Assembly: GCA_030038715.1 (NCBI GenBank)
Contig: JASHSO010000210.1
Span: 1-5,127, forward strand
Direction of reading: 5' to 3'
DNA from: Streptosporangiaceae bacterium
GTDB lineage: Bacteria > Actinomycetota > Actinomycetes > Streptosporangiales > Streptosporangiaceae
DNA: 5,127 nucleotides
The notes beneath the pieces were generated by a model, which saw only the letters and a list, made by a program, of their open reading frames with translations, ran no database searches and was not told where the DNA came from. Every line of letters starts with the position of its first letter. Positions within the stretch are counted from its first letter, which is position 1. Below are positions 1 to 5,127 of the stretch, one piece after another. The position numbers were made by a program, and so were the translations under genes.

Positions 1-660
1 CGCAGCCACTTTCCCGAAGGCACCTACCGGCTTGTCGTCGGTATGAGCGACGCGGTGCCCGCGATACTGACCGAACTGGTGCAGGCTGGTGTCGCGGTGG
101 TGGTCGCCGCCGACGTCGAGCCGGATAGCGTGCCAACCGGCGTGCACGTGGTGCGCGGCGACCCGACCGACGAGGCCACCATCCGAGCCGCCCGGCCGCA
201 GGGTGCCGAGCAGGCACTGATCACCGGCAAGTCAGACGGCGACGTGCTGGTCAGCTCGGTGCTGGTGCGCAAGCAGGCGCCGGGCCTGGTGACCGCTGCG
301 CTGGTTAACTCCCCATCGGTACGGGAAGCGCTGGCCGACCTCGGCATCCAGCAGACTGTGTCGGCACACCAGCTCATCGCCTCCACGCTCGCCAAGAGCC
401 TTGAGGCACCGCACGCGGCGGATATGCTGGCGCAACTCGTCGAGTCCAATACCCACCGGCTCGGGGAGGTCGAGGCGGACCCGACCGTGGTGGGCAGGCC
501 GCTGAGCGCGGTCCGCAGCGAGCGCGATGGGCTCGTTCTCGGCCTGGTACACGAGGGCGCGTTCACCCTCGGCCTGGCCGACGACCCGGTTGTCCAGTCC
601 GGCGATCACCTGCTTGTAGCTGAGCGGGCCGAGCCTAGACATGAAGCGGTCCGCCGCTAA
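1..660 (+). CDS. TrkA/RCK-domain protein, probable potassium channel regulatory part (5' end missing)
   Basis: The reading frame is open from base 1 to the TAA at 658-660, giving 219 visible residues, so the gene runs off the left edge. The ATG at 43 lies inside a beta-strand-like segment (YRLVVGMSDAVPAIL) and is unlikely to be the start. The visible part has the layout of one RCK unit. A Rossmann-like TrkA_N half comes first, with the strand VAVVVAADV, then VHVVRGDPTDEATIRAA, ALITGKSDGDVL and a helix ending TLAKSLEAPHA. A TrkA_C half follows, from about VVGRPLSAV to SGDHLLVAERAEP. RCK domains form the cytoplasmic gating ring of K+ channels or the regulatory subunit of Trk/Ktr transporters. 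No pore or membrane segment is visible; it would lie upstream. The first strand has no GxGxxG nucleotide-binding motif, as in many second RCK units. The end overlaps the corA-like gene by 20 bp, which suggests co-transcription. The domain call is firm; channel versus Trk subunit is inference. Confidence 0.8.
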   Translation, partial: RSHFPEGTYRLVVGMSDAVPAILTELVQAGVAVVVAADVEPDSVPTGVHVVRGDPTDEATIRAARPQGAEQALITGKSDGDVLVSSVLVRKQAPGLVTAALVNSPSVREALADLGIQQTVSAHQLIASTLAKSLEAPHAADMLAQLVESNTHRLGEVEADPTVVGRPLSAVRSERDGLVLGLVHEGAFTLGLADDPVVQSGDHLLVAERAEPRHEAVRR

Positions 661-1657
661 CGGCAGTTGGGACGATGCAAGCGTGAATGGAAACCTGATC
701 CTGTCCGATGGCTCGAGCGTCCAGGCCAGCCCGTCCAGTGTCGAAGGCGCTCTCGGTGCGGGCAAACTGCTCTGGCTGGACATTACCGACTTGGGCGATG
801 ACGGCATCGCCCTGCTGCGGGACGTTTTCAAGCTGCACCCGCTGGCTCTGGAAGCCGTCACCGAGAGCGGCCAGCGGCCGAAGATCGAGGACTTCGGCAA
901 GGTCGTCTACATGGTGAGCTATGGATCCACCGCAGTGGGCAAGGACCTCACCGAGGTGCACTGCTTCATCTCCGAGCACTTCCTGATCACCGTGGTGCAC
1001 GACACCTGCCCGGCGCTCGACCAGCTCAGGATGAGGCTCGCCCAGCCGGGCGGGCTGCCCGCGGGCGACCGGCCGGTCCGGCTGATCCTGCTGCACCACG
1101 TGATGGACGGACTGATCGACAGCTTCTTTCCTACGTTGTCGGATTTCGACAACCAGATCGACGAGCTGCAGGAGCAGATATTCGACAAGCCGACCAACCA
1201 GCAGCTCGCCCAGCTCTTCGACATGCAGCGCTGGCTGGTCAGCCTCCGCAAGCTGGTATCACCGCAGCGCGACATGATGGCCTCGCTGGTATCGGGCATG
1301 GTGGAGCTGCCAGGCATGAGTGCCGAGAGCGATCCATACCTGCGCGACCTCTACGATCACCTGATCCGGATCAGCGACCTGATCGACAGCTATCGCGATC
1401 TGCTCAGCAACGCGATGTCGGCCTACTTGTCGATGGTGTCGAACAAGCTCAACGAGGTGATGAAGCAGCTCACGATCATCGCCACGATCTTCCTGCCGCT
1501 GTCCTTCCTGACCGGGTTCTTCGGGCAGAACTTCGCCTGGCTGGTCAGCCACCTCGGTGGCTTGCCCACGTTCCTGATCGTCGGGATCGGCACCGAGTTG
1601 GTAGCCGTGGCCGGCCTGTACTGGCTGTTCCGGCGGCGCGGCTGGCTCGGCAGCTAA
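641..1657 (+). CDS. corA: CorA-family divalent metal (Mg2+/Co2+) transporter
   Basis: This 338-residue protein has normal CorA length. CorA proteins are homopentameric inner-membrane channels that admit Mg2+, Co2+ or related ions. Seen here: an N-terminal cytoplasmic alpha/beta domain with HPLALE (66-71) and QRPKIEDF (78-85), both typical of the family; long helices from about 155 to 275, including DFDNQIDELQEQI; and the pore helix leading into TM1 (about 278-294, IATIFLPLSFLTG). TM2 spans about 308-330, followed by a short basic tail (RRRGWLGS). The loop signature normally written GMN reads GQN at 295-297 (TGFFGQNF), an altered residue in the selectivity motif. The chosen ATG at 641 lies within the upstream gene (20-bp overlap) with only a weak GAG-type ribosome site. 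An in-frame GTG at 683 is a reasonable alternative and would remove 14 poorly conserved-looking residues. No promoter is visible before it, so it is probably co-transcribed with the RCK gene. Family assignment is very secure; the transported ion is not. Confidence 0.95.
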   Translation: MKRSAANGSWDDASVNGNLILSDGSSVQASPSSVEGALGAGKLLWLDITDLGDDGIALLRDVFKLHPLALEAVTESGQRPKIEDFGKVVYMVSYGSTAVGKDLTEVHCFISEHFLITVVHDTCPALDQLRMRLAQPGGLPAGDRPVRLILLHHVMDGLIDSFFPTLSDFDNQIDELQEQIFDKPTNQQLAQLFDMQRWLVSLRKLVSPQRDMMASLVSGMVELPGMSAESDPYLRDLYDHLIRISDLIDSYRDLLSNAMSAYLSMVSNKLNEVMKQLTIIATIFLPLSFLTGFFGQNFAWLVSHLGGLPTFLIVGIGTELVAVAGLYWLFRRRGWLGS

Positions 1658-1686
1658 TCAGCGCTGCGGCACCGCAGGACCGCCCA

Positions 1687-1692
1687 TAGGCT
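1687..1692 (+). promoter_or_regulatory. Leaderless-type -10 element of nth
   Basis: The hexamer TAGGCT fits the actinobacterial -10 pattern TANNNT. It ends exactly 6 bases before the GTG at 1699, so transcription would begin at or next to the start codon. No purine-rich ribosome site lies between corA and nth, as expected for a leaderless message. No convincing -35 is seen (ctgcgg at 1664-1669 is poor). The TAG of this hexamer is also the last in-frame stop before nth, which leaves GTG 1699 as the earliest possible start. Confidence 0.5.
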
Positions 1693-1698
1693 TGCTGT

Positions 1699-2406
1699 GT
1701 GCCGTCATCACCGCCGCCCGCAACCGCTCTGGTGCGCAGGGCCCGCCGGATCAACAGGGAGCTGGCCGAGCTGTACCCGGACGCGCACTGCGAGCTCGAC
1801 TTCTCCAACCCGCTTGAGCTGCTGGTGGCGACCATCCTGAGCGCGCAGACCACCGACCGGCGCGTGAACATGGTGACGCCTACGCTGTTCGCCCGGTACC
1901 GCACGGCGGCCGACTACGCGGCGGCGGACCGGGCTGAGCTCGAAAAGATGATCCAGCCGACCGGCTTCTTCCGCGCCAAGACCACCAGCCTCATCGGTCT
2001 CGGCCAGGCGCTCTGCGACCGTTACGGCGGTGAGGTCCCGGGGCGCCTGGCCGACCTTGTCACCCTGCCAGGCGTCGGCAGGAAGACCGCGAACGTGGTG
2101 CTCGGGAACGCATTCAACGTGCCGGGCATCACCGTCGACACCCACTTCGCCCGGCTTTCCCGCCGCTTCGGCTGGAGCGCCAACTCCGACCCCGTCAAGA
2201 TCGAGCAGGACGTGGCCAGGCTGTTCCCGAAGTCGGACTGGACGATGCTGTCGCACCGGCTGATCTGGCACGGCCGCAGGATCTGTCACGCACGCAAGCC
2301 GGCCTGCGGTGCGTGCGGTGTCGCGCGGCTGTGTCCGTCGTTCGGCATCGGGCCGACCGACGCATCGGTGGCCCGCAAGCTGGTCAAGACGGGGCCGTTC
2401 TCGTGA
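1699..2406 (+). CDS. nth: Endonuclease III, DNA glycosylase/AP lyase
   Basis: This 235-residue protein carries all hallmarks of Nth, a base-excision-repair enzyme that removes oxidised pyrimidines and nicks the abasic site. Seen here: the N-terminal [13 protein letters not shown] stretch (41-53); a helix-hairpin-helix [13 protein letters not shown] (123-135) with the expected catalytic lysine K129; [11 protein letters not shown] (146-156) with the catalytic aspartate D147; and a C-terminal [4Fe-4S] loop with C196, C203, C206 and C212 in exact C-x6-C-x2-C-x5-C spacing. Nothing essential is missing. The GTG start is fixed by the in-frame TAG at 1687-1689, and the next candidate, GTG 1732, would trim the first helix. 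The stop TGA overlaps the GTG of the NUDIX gene by four bases, implying coupled translation. In M. tuberculosis nth heads the same cluster (Rv3674c). About 23 residues follow the last cysteine and show no recognisable motif. Confidence 0.97.
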   Translation: MPSSPPPATALVRRARRINRELAELYPDAHCELDFSNPLELLVATILSAQTTDRRVNMVTPTLFARYRTAADYAAADRAELEKMIQPTGFFRAKTTSLIGLGQALCDRYGGEVPGRLADLVTLPGVGRKTANVVLGNAFNVPGITVDTHFARLSRRFGWSANSDPVKIEQDVARLFPKSDWTMLSHRLIWHGRRICHARKPACGACGVARLCPSFGIGPTDASVARKLVKTGPFS

Positions 2407-3083
2407 CCGCAGCCGCGGGCGACCAGACGCGCGCCGATGTGCCCGGCTGGGTCGCTAGCCTCGCCGCTGCCACCGTGCGGATGGACGTCCCAGCACAGCT
2501 TCGCCCCGGGCAAGGCGGCCGTGCGGCCGCGGTGCTGATCCTGTTCGGCGTCGGCCCGGCAGGCCCGGACGTCTTGCTCGTGCAGCGAGCTGCCGAGCTT
2601 CGCAAACACGCCGGCCAGACGGCATTTCCCGGCGGTGCGATCGATGACGGAGACGGCGGTGCCGTGCCGGCGGCCTTGCGCGAAGCAGCCGAGGAAACCC
2701 GCCTCGATCCCGCGGGCGTGCGGGTTGTCGCGGTACTGCCAGAGCTGTATATAGCCAGGAGCGACTTCAGGGTCACGCCAGTGCTCGGCTGGTGGCACAC
2801 GCCTGCCCCCGTGGCGCCCGGGGATCCCGCCGAGATCGCAGCGGTGACCCGAGTACCAGTGGCCGACCTAGCGGATCCGGCGAACCGGATCACGATCATG
2901 GGCCCGGCCGGCCGCCTGGGTCCCGCGTTCCGCGTGTCTGGCCTGCTCGTCTGGGGGTTCACCGCGCTGCTCCTGGACCGGCTCATCGCGCTCGGCGGTT
3001 GGGAACGGCCGTGGGATTCCGACCGTCTGACATTCCTGCGGCCAGGCGAGCTGCCGACCGGATCCAGCCCGGGGGTCGGCTAG
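2403..3083 (+). CDS. NUDIX hydrolase, CoA-pyrophosphatase (NudL/UPF0035) type
   Basis: The protein has 226 residues from the GTG at 2403. A longer open frame begins at 2313 inside nth, but its first 30 residues look like out-of-frame nth, and the GTGA overlap with the nth stop is a classic coupled start. The subfamily signature LLTxR(S/A)x3Rx3Gx3FPGG is present at 58-78 with V in place of T: L58, L59, R62, R67, G71 and FPGG 75-78. The NUDIX box follows: G78, then D84 at the usual Glu position, then R93-E94 and E97-E98 for metal binding. D84, the eight-residue gap to R93 and the lack of the final box glycine (R100) are as I recall for the NudL/CoA group, so they are not signs of damage. The family splits CoA or related diphosphates to phosphopantetheine plus 3',5'-ADP in the cytoplasm; the substrate is not proven here. 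In M. tuberculosis the counterpart (Rv3672c) lies directly before marP. Confidence 0.9.
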   Translation: MTAAAGDQTRADVPGWVASLAAATVRMDVPAQLRPGQGGRAAAVLILFGVGPAGPDVLLVQRAAELRKHAGQTAFPGGAIDDGDGGAVPAALREAAEETRLDPAGVRVVAVLPELYIARSDFRVTPVLGWWHTPAPVAPGDPAEIAAVTRVPVADLADPANRITIMGPAGRLGPAFRVSGLLVWGFTALLLDRLIALGGWERPWDSDRLTFLRPGELPTGSSPGVG

Positions 3084-3144
3084 CTGTTGTGCGTGGGCTG
3101 GCCTGGCGCGCCTCGTTCCCCCAATAGCTGCCGGTGGCACGATG

Positions 3145-3190
3145 GGGTCGATGTCAAGCATGCCGAAGCGCGCGGCGAGATCATCGACCC
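3145..3190. repeat. Inverted repeat, 9-bp perfect arms
   Basis: GGGTCGATG at 3145-3153 is the exact reverse complement of CATCGACCC at 3182-3190, with a 28-base GC-rich spacer. It could form a stem in RNA after the NUDIX gene or be a protein-binding site. There is no T-tract after it. The function is unknown and chance occurrence is possible. Confidence 0.4.
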
Positions 3191-3199
3191 ACTCGGGCG

Positions 3200-3218
3200 C
3201 CTGCTAAGCAACAGCAGG
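3200..3218 (+). terminator. Weak candidate hairpin terminator after the nth-NUDIX unit
   Basis: CCTGCT (3200-3205) pairs with AGCAGG (3213-3218) around a 7-base loop. A short T-bearing stretch, tcttt, lies at 3224-3228, too late and too weak for a standard intrinsic terminator. The position between two apparent transcription units fits, but actinomycete terminators are hard to call from sequence. Confidence 0.2.
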
Positions 3219-3227
3219 GAGCGTCTT

Positions 3228-3378
3228 TGGCGTGGCGGTCTGGGGGGTTGCCGGCGCTGCGGCGCGCTGTTCGCGGAGCGGCTTCGGCGCTGCAGCGCGG
3301 CGCTGGCGTGGCGGTCTGGGGGTTGCCGGCGCTGCGGCGCGCTGTTCGCGGAGCGGCTTCGGCGGTTGCCGGCGCGCT
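3228..3378. repeat. GC-rich tandem repeat, two near-identical units plus a truncated third
   Basis: Unit 1 (3228-3289, 62 bases) and unit 2 (3304-3364, 61 bases) start with tggcgtggcggtctggggg and end with gcggcttcggcg. They are identical except for one G in a homopolymer run (six versus five). The period is 76 bases, with a 14-base spacer at 3290-3303. Bases 3365-3378 (gttgccggcgcgct) match the middle of the unit with a 6-base deletion, so a third, shortened copy seems to end one base before the -10 hexamer of marP. The near-identity points to recent duplication or ongoing homogenisation. No transposase or target-site duplication is seen. Confidence 0.85.
3287..3298. repeat. 12-bp perfect palindrome in the repeat spacer
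   Basis: GCGCTGCAGCGC reads the same on both strands. It straddles the end of repeat unit 1 and the spacer. It could be a cruciform or operator-like site, or a by-product of the GCGC-rich repeat. Confidence 0.5.
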
Positions 3379-3379
3379 A

Positions 3380-3385
3380 TAAGTT
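3380..3385 (+). promoter_or_regulatory. Leaderless-type -10 element of marP
   Basis: TAAGTT fits TANNNT and ends exactly 6 bases before the GTG at 3392, the same geometry as at nth. The overlapping TATAAG at 3378-3383 is an alternative reading of the same AT-rich island, which stands out in very GC-rich surroundings. There is no ribosome site before the GTG. The -35 region (around 3357-3362) would fall at the end of repeat unit 2. Confidence 0.5.
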
Positions 3386-3391
3386 GATGAC

Positions 3392-4594
3392 GTGCCCGGT
3401 GACTTGCTCGACTTGATCTTGCTTGCGCTAATCGCGGCCTTCGCCGTGGCCGGCTACCGGCAGGGCTTCATTATCGGCGTGCTGAGCCTGGTCGGATTCC
3501 TCGGTGGAGTAGCCCTGGGCGCGCTGATCGCGCCCAGGATCGCCCGCGCGCTTGCCTCGAGCCTGCCCGTGCAAGCATTCATCGCGATCCTCGTAGTCTT
3601 CATTGCGGCCATCATCGGAATGCTGGTGGCGTCCGGGATCGGCGTGGCGGTCCGCTCTCGGTTGACCGCCAGGCCCGCCACGGTCCTCGACTCGATCGGT
3701 GGCGCTGCGGTGAACGTCCTCGCCGTCCTCGTGGTCGCTTGGATGATGGGCACGTTCCTGGTTAACTCGCAGTTCGGGGCGCTGTCCGGTCAGGTCAACA
3801 ACTCCGTAGTGCTGCGGACTGTGGATCGCGTGATGCCGCGCGCGCCGCTCGACCTGCCTATCTTCCCGCAGTTCCGCACGTTGCTGTCCAACGGCCTTTA
3901 CGAGCAGGTATTCAACTCCATCGGGGCAGCGAGCAGCCTGACGCTCCCCCCGGCCAGTCCCGCGATCTTGGACTCCGCGGCCCTGGCCAGGGTGAAGCCG
4001 AGCATCGTCGAGATCAAGGGAGGAGCGCCGTCCTGCGGGCTCGATATCGAGGGCTCCGGGTTCGTCATCGCACCTCAGCACGTGCTGACAAACGCGCACG
4101 TGGTGGCGGGCGTGACACAGGGGCCGGACGTATACGCGGCTAACGGCCAGATGTACCACGCACGGGTGGTGCTCTTCGATCCGCAGATCGACGTAGCCGT
4201 ACTGTACGTTCCCGGGCTGACGGCGCGGCCGCTGCGATTCGCCGGGGCCGCCGCCTATGACACCAGCGCGATCGTGGCCGGCTACCCGGAAGAGCATCCG
4301 CTCACATTGCGGCCCGCCAAGATCGGGCACAGCTTCGAGGCCAACGGTGCGAACATCTATAACAACCGGGACGTGACCCGGCAGATCTATGCGATCCGGG
4401 CCGATATTGAGCCCGGCAACTCCGGCGGCCCGCTGCTGTCGACGACCGGCAGAGTCTACGGGGTGGTCTTTGCCGCCTCGACGTCTTACACCGATACCGG
4501 GTACGCGCTGACAGCCGCCGAAGTGGCCCAGGACGCCGCGCGGGGAAGCCGCTCCTATTCCGCGGTCTCCACCGAGGCGTGCCAGGCCGGGTGA
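3392..4594 (+). CDS. marP: MarP-type membrane serine protease (CvpA domain plus trypsin-like domain)
   Basis: This 400-residue protein matches the length and plan of M. tuberculosis MarP (Rv3671c, 397 residues). Residues 1-125 form a CvpA-like domain with four predicted membrane helices (about 5-24, 27-47, 61-86, 102-124). After a linker comes a chymotrypsin-fold protease domain, expected outside the membrane. The triad is intact: H236 in TNAHVVAG, D267 in DPQIDVAVLYV, S344 in PGNSGGPLL. These align with H235, D264 and S343 of Rv3671c as I recall them. C215 and C397 correspond to the Cys214-Cys395 disulfide described there. In mycobacteria MarP is needed for acid resistance and acts on envelope targets; that role is inferred here. 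The GTG start places the first helix right at the N-terminus, typical of the family; the nearby ATG at 3387 is out of frame. The 3' end overlaps a convergent DUF309 gene by 40 bp. It probably has its own promoter, unlike an operon-internal copy. Confidence 0.95.
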   Translation: MPGDLLDLILLALIAAFAVAGYRQGFIIGVLSLVGFLGGVALGALIAPRIARALASSLPVQAFIAILVVFIAAIIGMLVASGIGVAVRSRLTARPATVLDSIGGAAVNVLAVLVVAWMMGTFLVNSQFGALSGQVNNSVVLRTVDRVMPRAPLDLPIFPQFRTLLSNGLYEQVFNSIGAASSLTLPPASPAILDSAALARVKPSIVEIKGGAPSCGLDIEGSGFVIAPQHVLTNAHVVAGVTQGPDVYAANGQMYHARVVLFDPQIDVAVLYVPGLTARPLRFAGAAAYDTSAIVAGYPEEHPLTLRPAKIGHSFEANGANIYNNRDVTRQIYAIRADIEPGNSGGPLLSTTGRVYGVVFAASTSYTDTGYALTAAEVAQDAARGSRSYSAVSTEACQAG

Positions 4595-5082
4595 CCGGGG
4601 CCAGCCACGAGGTTCAGCCGGAGATCCTCTGGGCCGACGCCGTCGAGGCCAGTTCGCTCTATCCTGACGGCTAGTTCATTCGCTGAGGTGGTCAGGCCGA
4701 CGACGTCGATGTCGTGCGGACCGTGCGGTGGGTAGCCGACCAGCCTGGCCGCGCCTCGGCGCAGCAGGGCGACCGCGCCGCGCTGGTTCCCGCGCATCGC
4801 GTGGGTCAGTCCGACGGCGAGCTGGGCTAGGCCCTGCCATAGGTCACGGTCCTCTGCAGCGCTGGACTTCCACACGGCTTCAAGCACCTCGTGGGCGTGG
4901 AACGGCCGGCCGTCGTCGATGAGCCGTTGCGCGCTGGCTAGCGCCTGCTCCGGTGCGATGGCTTGGTCGGCGACCGCCGGCAGTCCCGTGGCGCTTCTGT
5001 CCAGCGGCCGGCCTAGCGCGTCGCGCGGCCTGGCGTTCCGCGGCCGTCCGGCGGCGTCCCTGTCCCGGCTGGCGCCCGCCAT
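4555..5082 (-). CDS. DUF309-family protein, function unknown
   Basis: This 175-residue protein reads from the ATG at 5082 to the TAG at 4557-4555. The start is fixed closely by an in-frame TAG two codons upstream. Residues 1-35 are rich in Arg, Asp, Gly and Pro (for example RPRDALGRPLDR), a tail I recall from actinobacterial DUF309 proteins. The helical DUF309 core follows at about 43-115. It holds the family hallmark FHAHEVLEAVWK (61-72, with H64, E65, E68 and W71) and the second helix pair LWQGLAQLAVGLTHAMRGN (81-99), LLRRGA. No enzyme activity is established for the family. The conserved His/Glu pattern invites a metal- or ligand-binding idea, but this is speculation. The gene faces marP, and its last 12 codons and stop overlap the marP end. 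Its neighbour upstream on the same strand may end 3 bases before its start codon. No promoter is visible. Confidence 0.88.
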   Translation of the reverse strand: MAGASRDRDAAGRPRNARPRDALGRPLDRSATGLPAVADQAIAPEQALASAQRLIDDGRPFHAHEVLEAVWKSSAAEDRDLWQGLAQLAVGLTHAMRGNQRGAVALLRRGAARLVGYPPHGPHDIDVVGLTTSANELAVRIERTGLDGVGPEDLRLNLVAGPGHPAWHASVETAE

Positions 5083-5085
5083 CGG

Positions 5086-5127
5086 CTACCGCTCGGGCTC
5101 GGGGTCCGACAGCCAGGATCGAAGCTC
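5086..5127 (-). CDS. Possible C-terminal end of an unknown minus-strand gene (partial)
   Basis: On the minus strand the bases from 5127 to 5086 read as 13 codons (ELRSWLSDPEPER) closed by a TAG, three bases before the DUF309 start. Tight spacing and an acidic/Pro-rich tail look like the end of an upstream operon partner. Only 42 bases are visible and the other two frames are also open, so this is a weak call and no function can be given. Confidence 0.3.
   Translation of the reverse strand, partial: ELRSWLSDPEPER

Larger units (their letters stand above)
3084..3391. other. Intergenic region between NUDIX gene and marP, no convincing gene
   Basis: These 308 bases separate two genes that are adjacent in M. 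tuberculosis. They contain a 9-bp inverted repeat (3145-3190), a small hairpin (3200-3218), a GC-rich tandem repeat (3228-3378) with a 12-bp palindrome in its spacer (3287-3298), and the -10 element of marP (3380-3385). Open frames cross it on both strands, but none shows a recognisable family, and those over the repeat simply translate the repeat. Confidence 0.7.

Noticed and set aside
24..1099. Minus-strand open frames opposite the RCK and corA genes
   Set aside because: They are rich in Ser/Arg/Ala or His/Gln without motifs and lie fully antisense to well-supported genes.
1664..1677. Hairpin CTGCG/CGCAG just after corA as a terminator
   Set aside because: The stem is only five base pairs with a four-base loop and there is no T-tract.
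2313..2402. Longer start for the NUDIX gene at ATG 2313
   Set aside because: It would overlap nth by 94 bases and adds residues that look like an nth shadow. The GTG at 2403 with its GTGA overlap is better.
3105..3112. GGCGCGCC palindrome after the NUDIX gene
   Set aside because: An 8-bp GC palindrome is expected by chance at this base composition.
3228..3364. CRISPR array or insertion sequence
   Set aside because: There are only two full units of about 61 bases with a 14-base spacer, no further spacers, no cas genes, no transposase and no terminal inverted repeats.
3087..3416. Plus-strand frame across the repeat that twice encodes CRRCGALFAERLRR
   Set aside because: The C-x2-C pairs look attractive, but they arise from the DNA repeat itself. 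The repeat units differ by a frame-shifting G, the frame runs past the marP start, and no start with a ribosome site or family match is visible.
3428..4330. Long minus-strand open frame opposite marP
   Set aside because: It is a shadow of marP in GC-rich DNA. The plus strand has complete domains and the catalytic triad, while the minus-strand product is low-complexity and resembles no family.

Overview
The window is a GC-rich stretch of chromosome from an actinomycete. Three things support this: strong G/C bias at third codon positions, GTG starts without clear Shine-Dalgarno sequences, and the gene run nth - NUDIX hydrolase - MarP-type membrane serine protease, which matches the Mycobacterium tuberculosis order Rv3674c - Rv3672c - Rv3671c (recalled, not searched). 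The genus cannot be told from the sequence alone.

Layout. Positions 1-660 hold the 3' part of a TrkA/RCK-domain protein, probably a potassium channel or its regulatory part, cut by the left edge. A CorA-family divalent metal transporter (641-1657) overlaps its end by 20 bp, so the two form a cation-transport pair. After a 41-bp gap with a leaderless-type promoter comes nth, endonuclease III (1699-2406). A NUDIX hydrolase of the CoA-pyrophosphatase type (2403-3083) follows with a 4-bp GTGA overlap. Next is a 308-bp non-coding gap (3084-3391) with an inverted repeat, a small hairpin and a GC-rich tandem repeat of about 61-62 bp. The repeat ends against a -10-like hexamer that serves a second leaderless-type GTG start, that of the MarP-like protease (3392-4594). 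On the minus strand, converging on marP and overlapping it by 40 bp, lies a DUF309 gene (4555-5082). The last 42 bases may hold the end of another minus-strand gene.

How the genes fit together. The left pair handles K+ and Mg2+ (or related divalent ions). The nth-NUDIX-marP block is a stress and maintenance cluster: base-excision repair, nucleotide or CoA metabolite clean-up, and an envelope protease that in M. tuberculosis supports survival in acid. The thioredoxin-like gene that sits between nth and the NUDIX gene in M. tuberculosis is absent here, and marP is separated from the NUDIX gene by the repeat region and probably has its own promoter.

No mobile element, CRISPR array, tRNA or rRNA was seen. 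I did not find a convincing new multi-gene system. The least explained parts are the repeat-bearing gap before marP and the GQN variant of the CorA signature.
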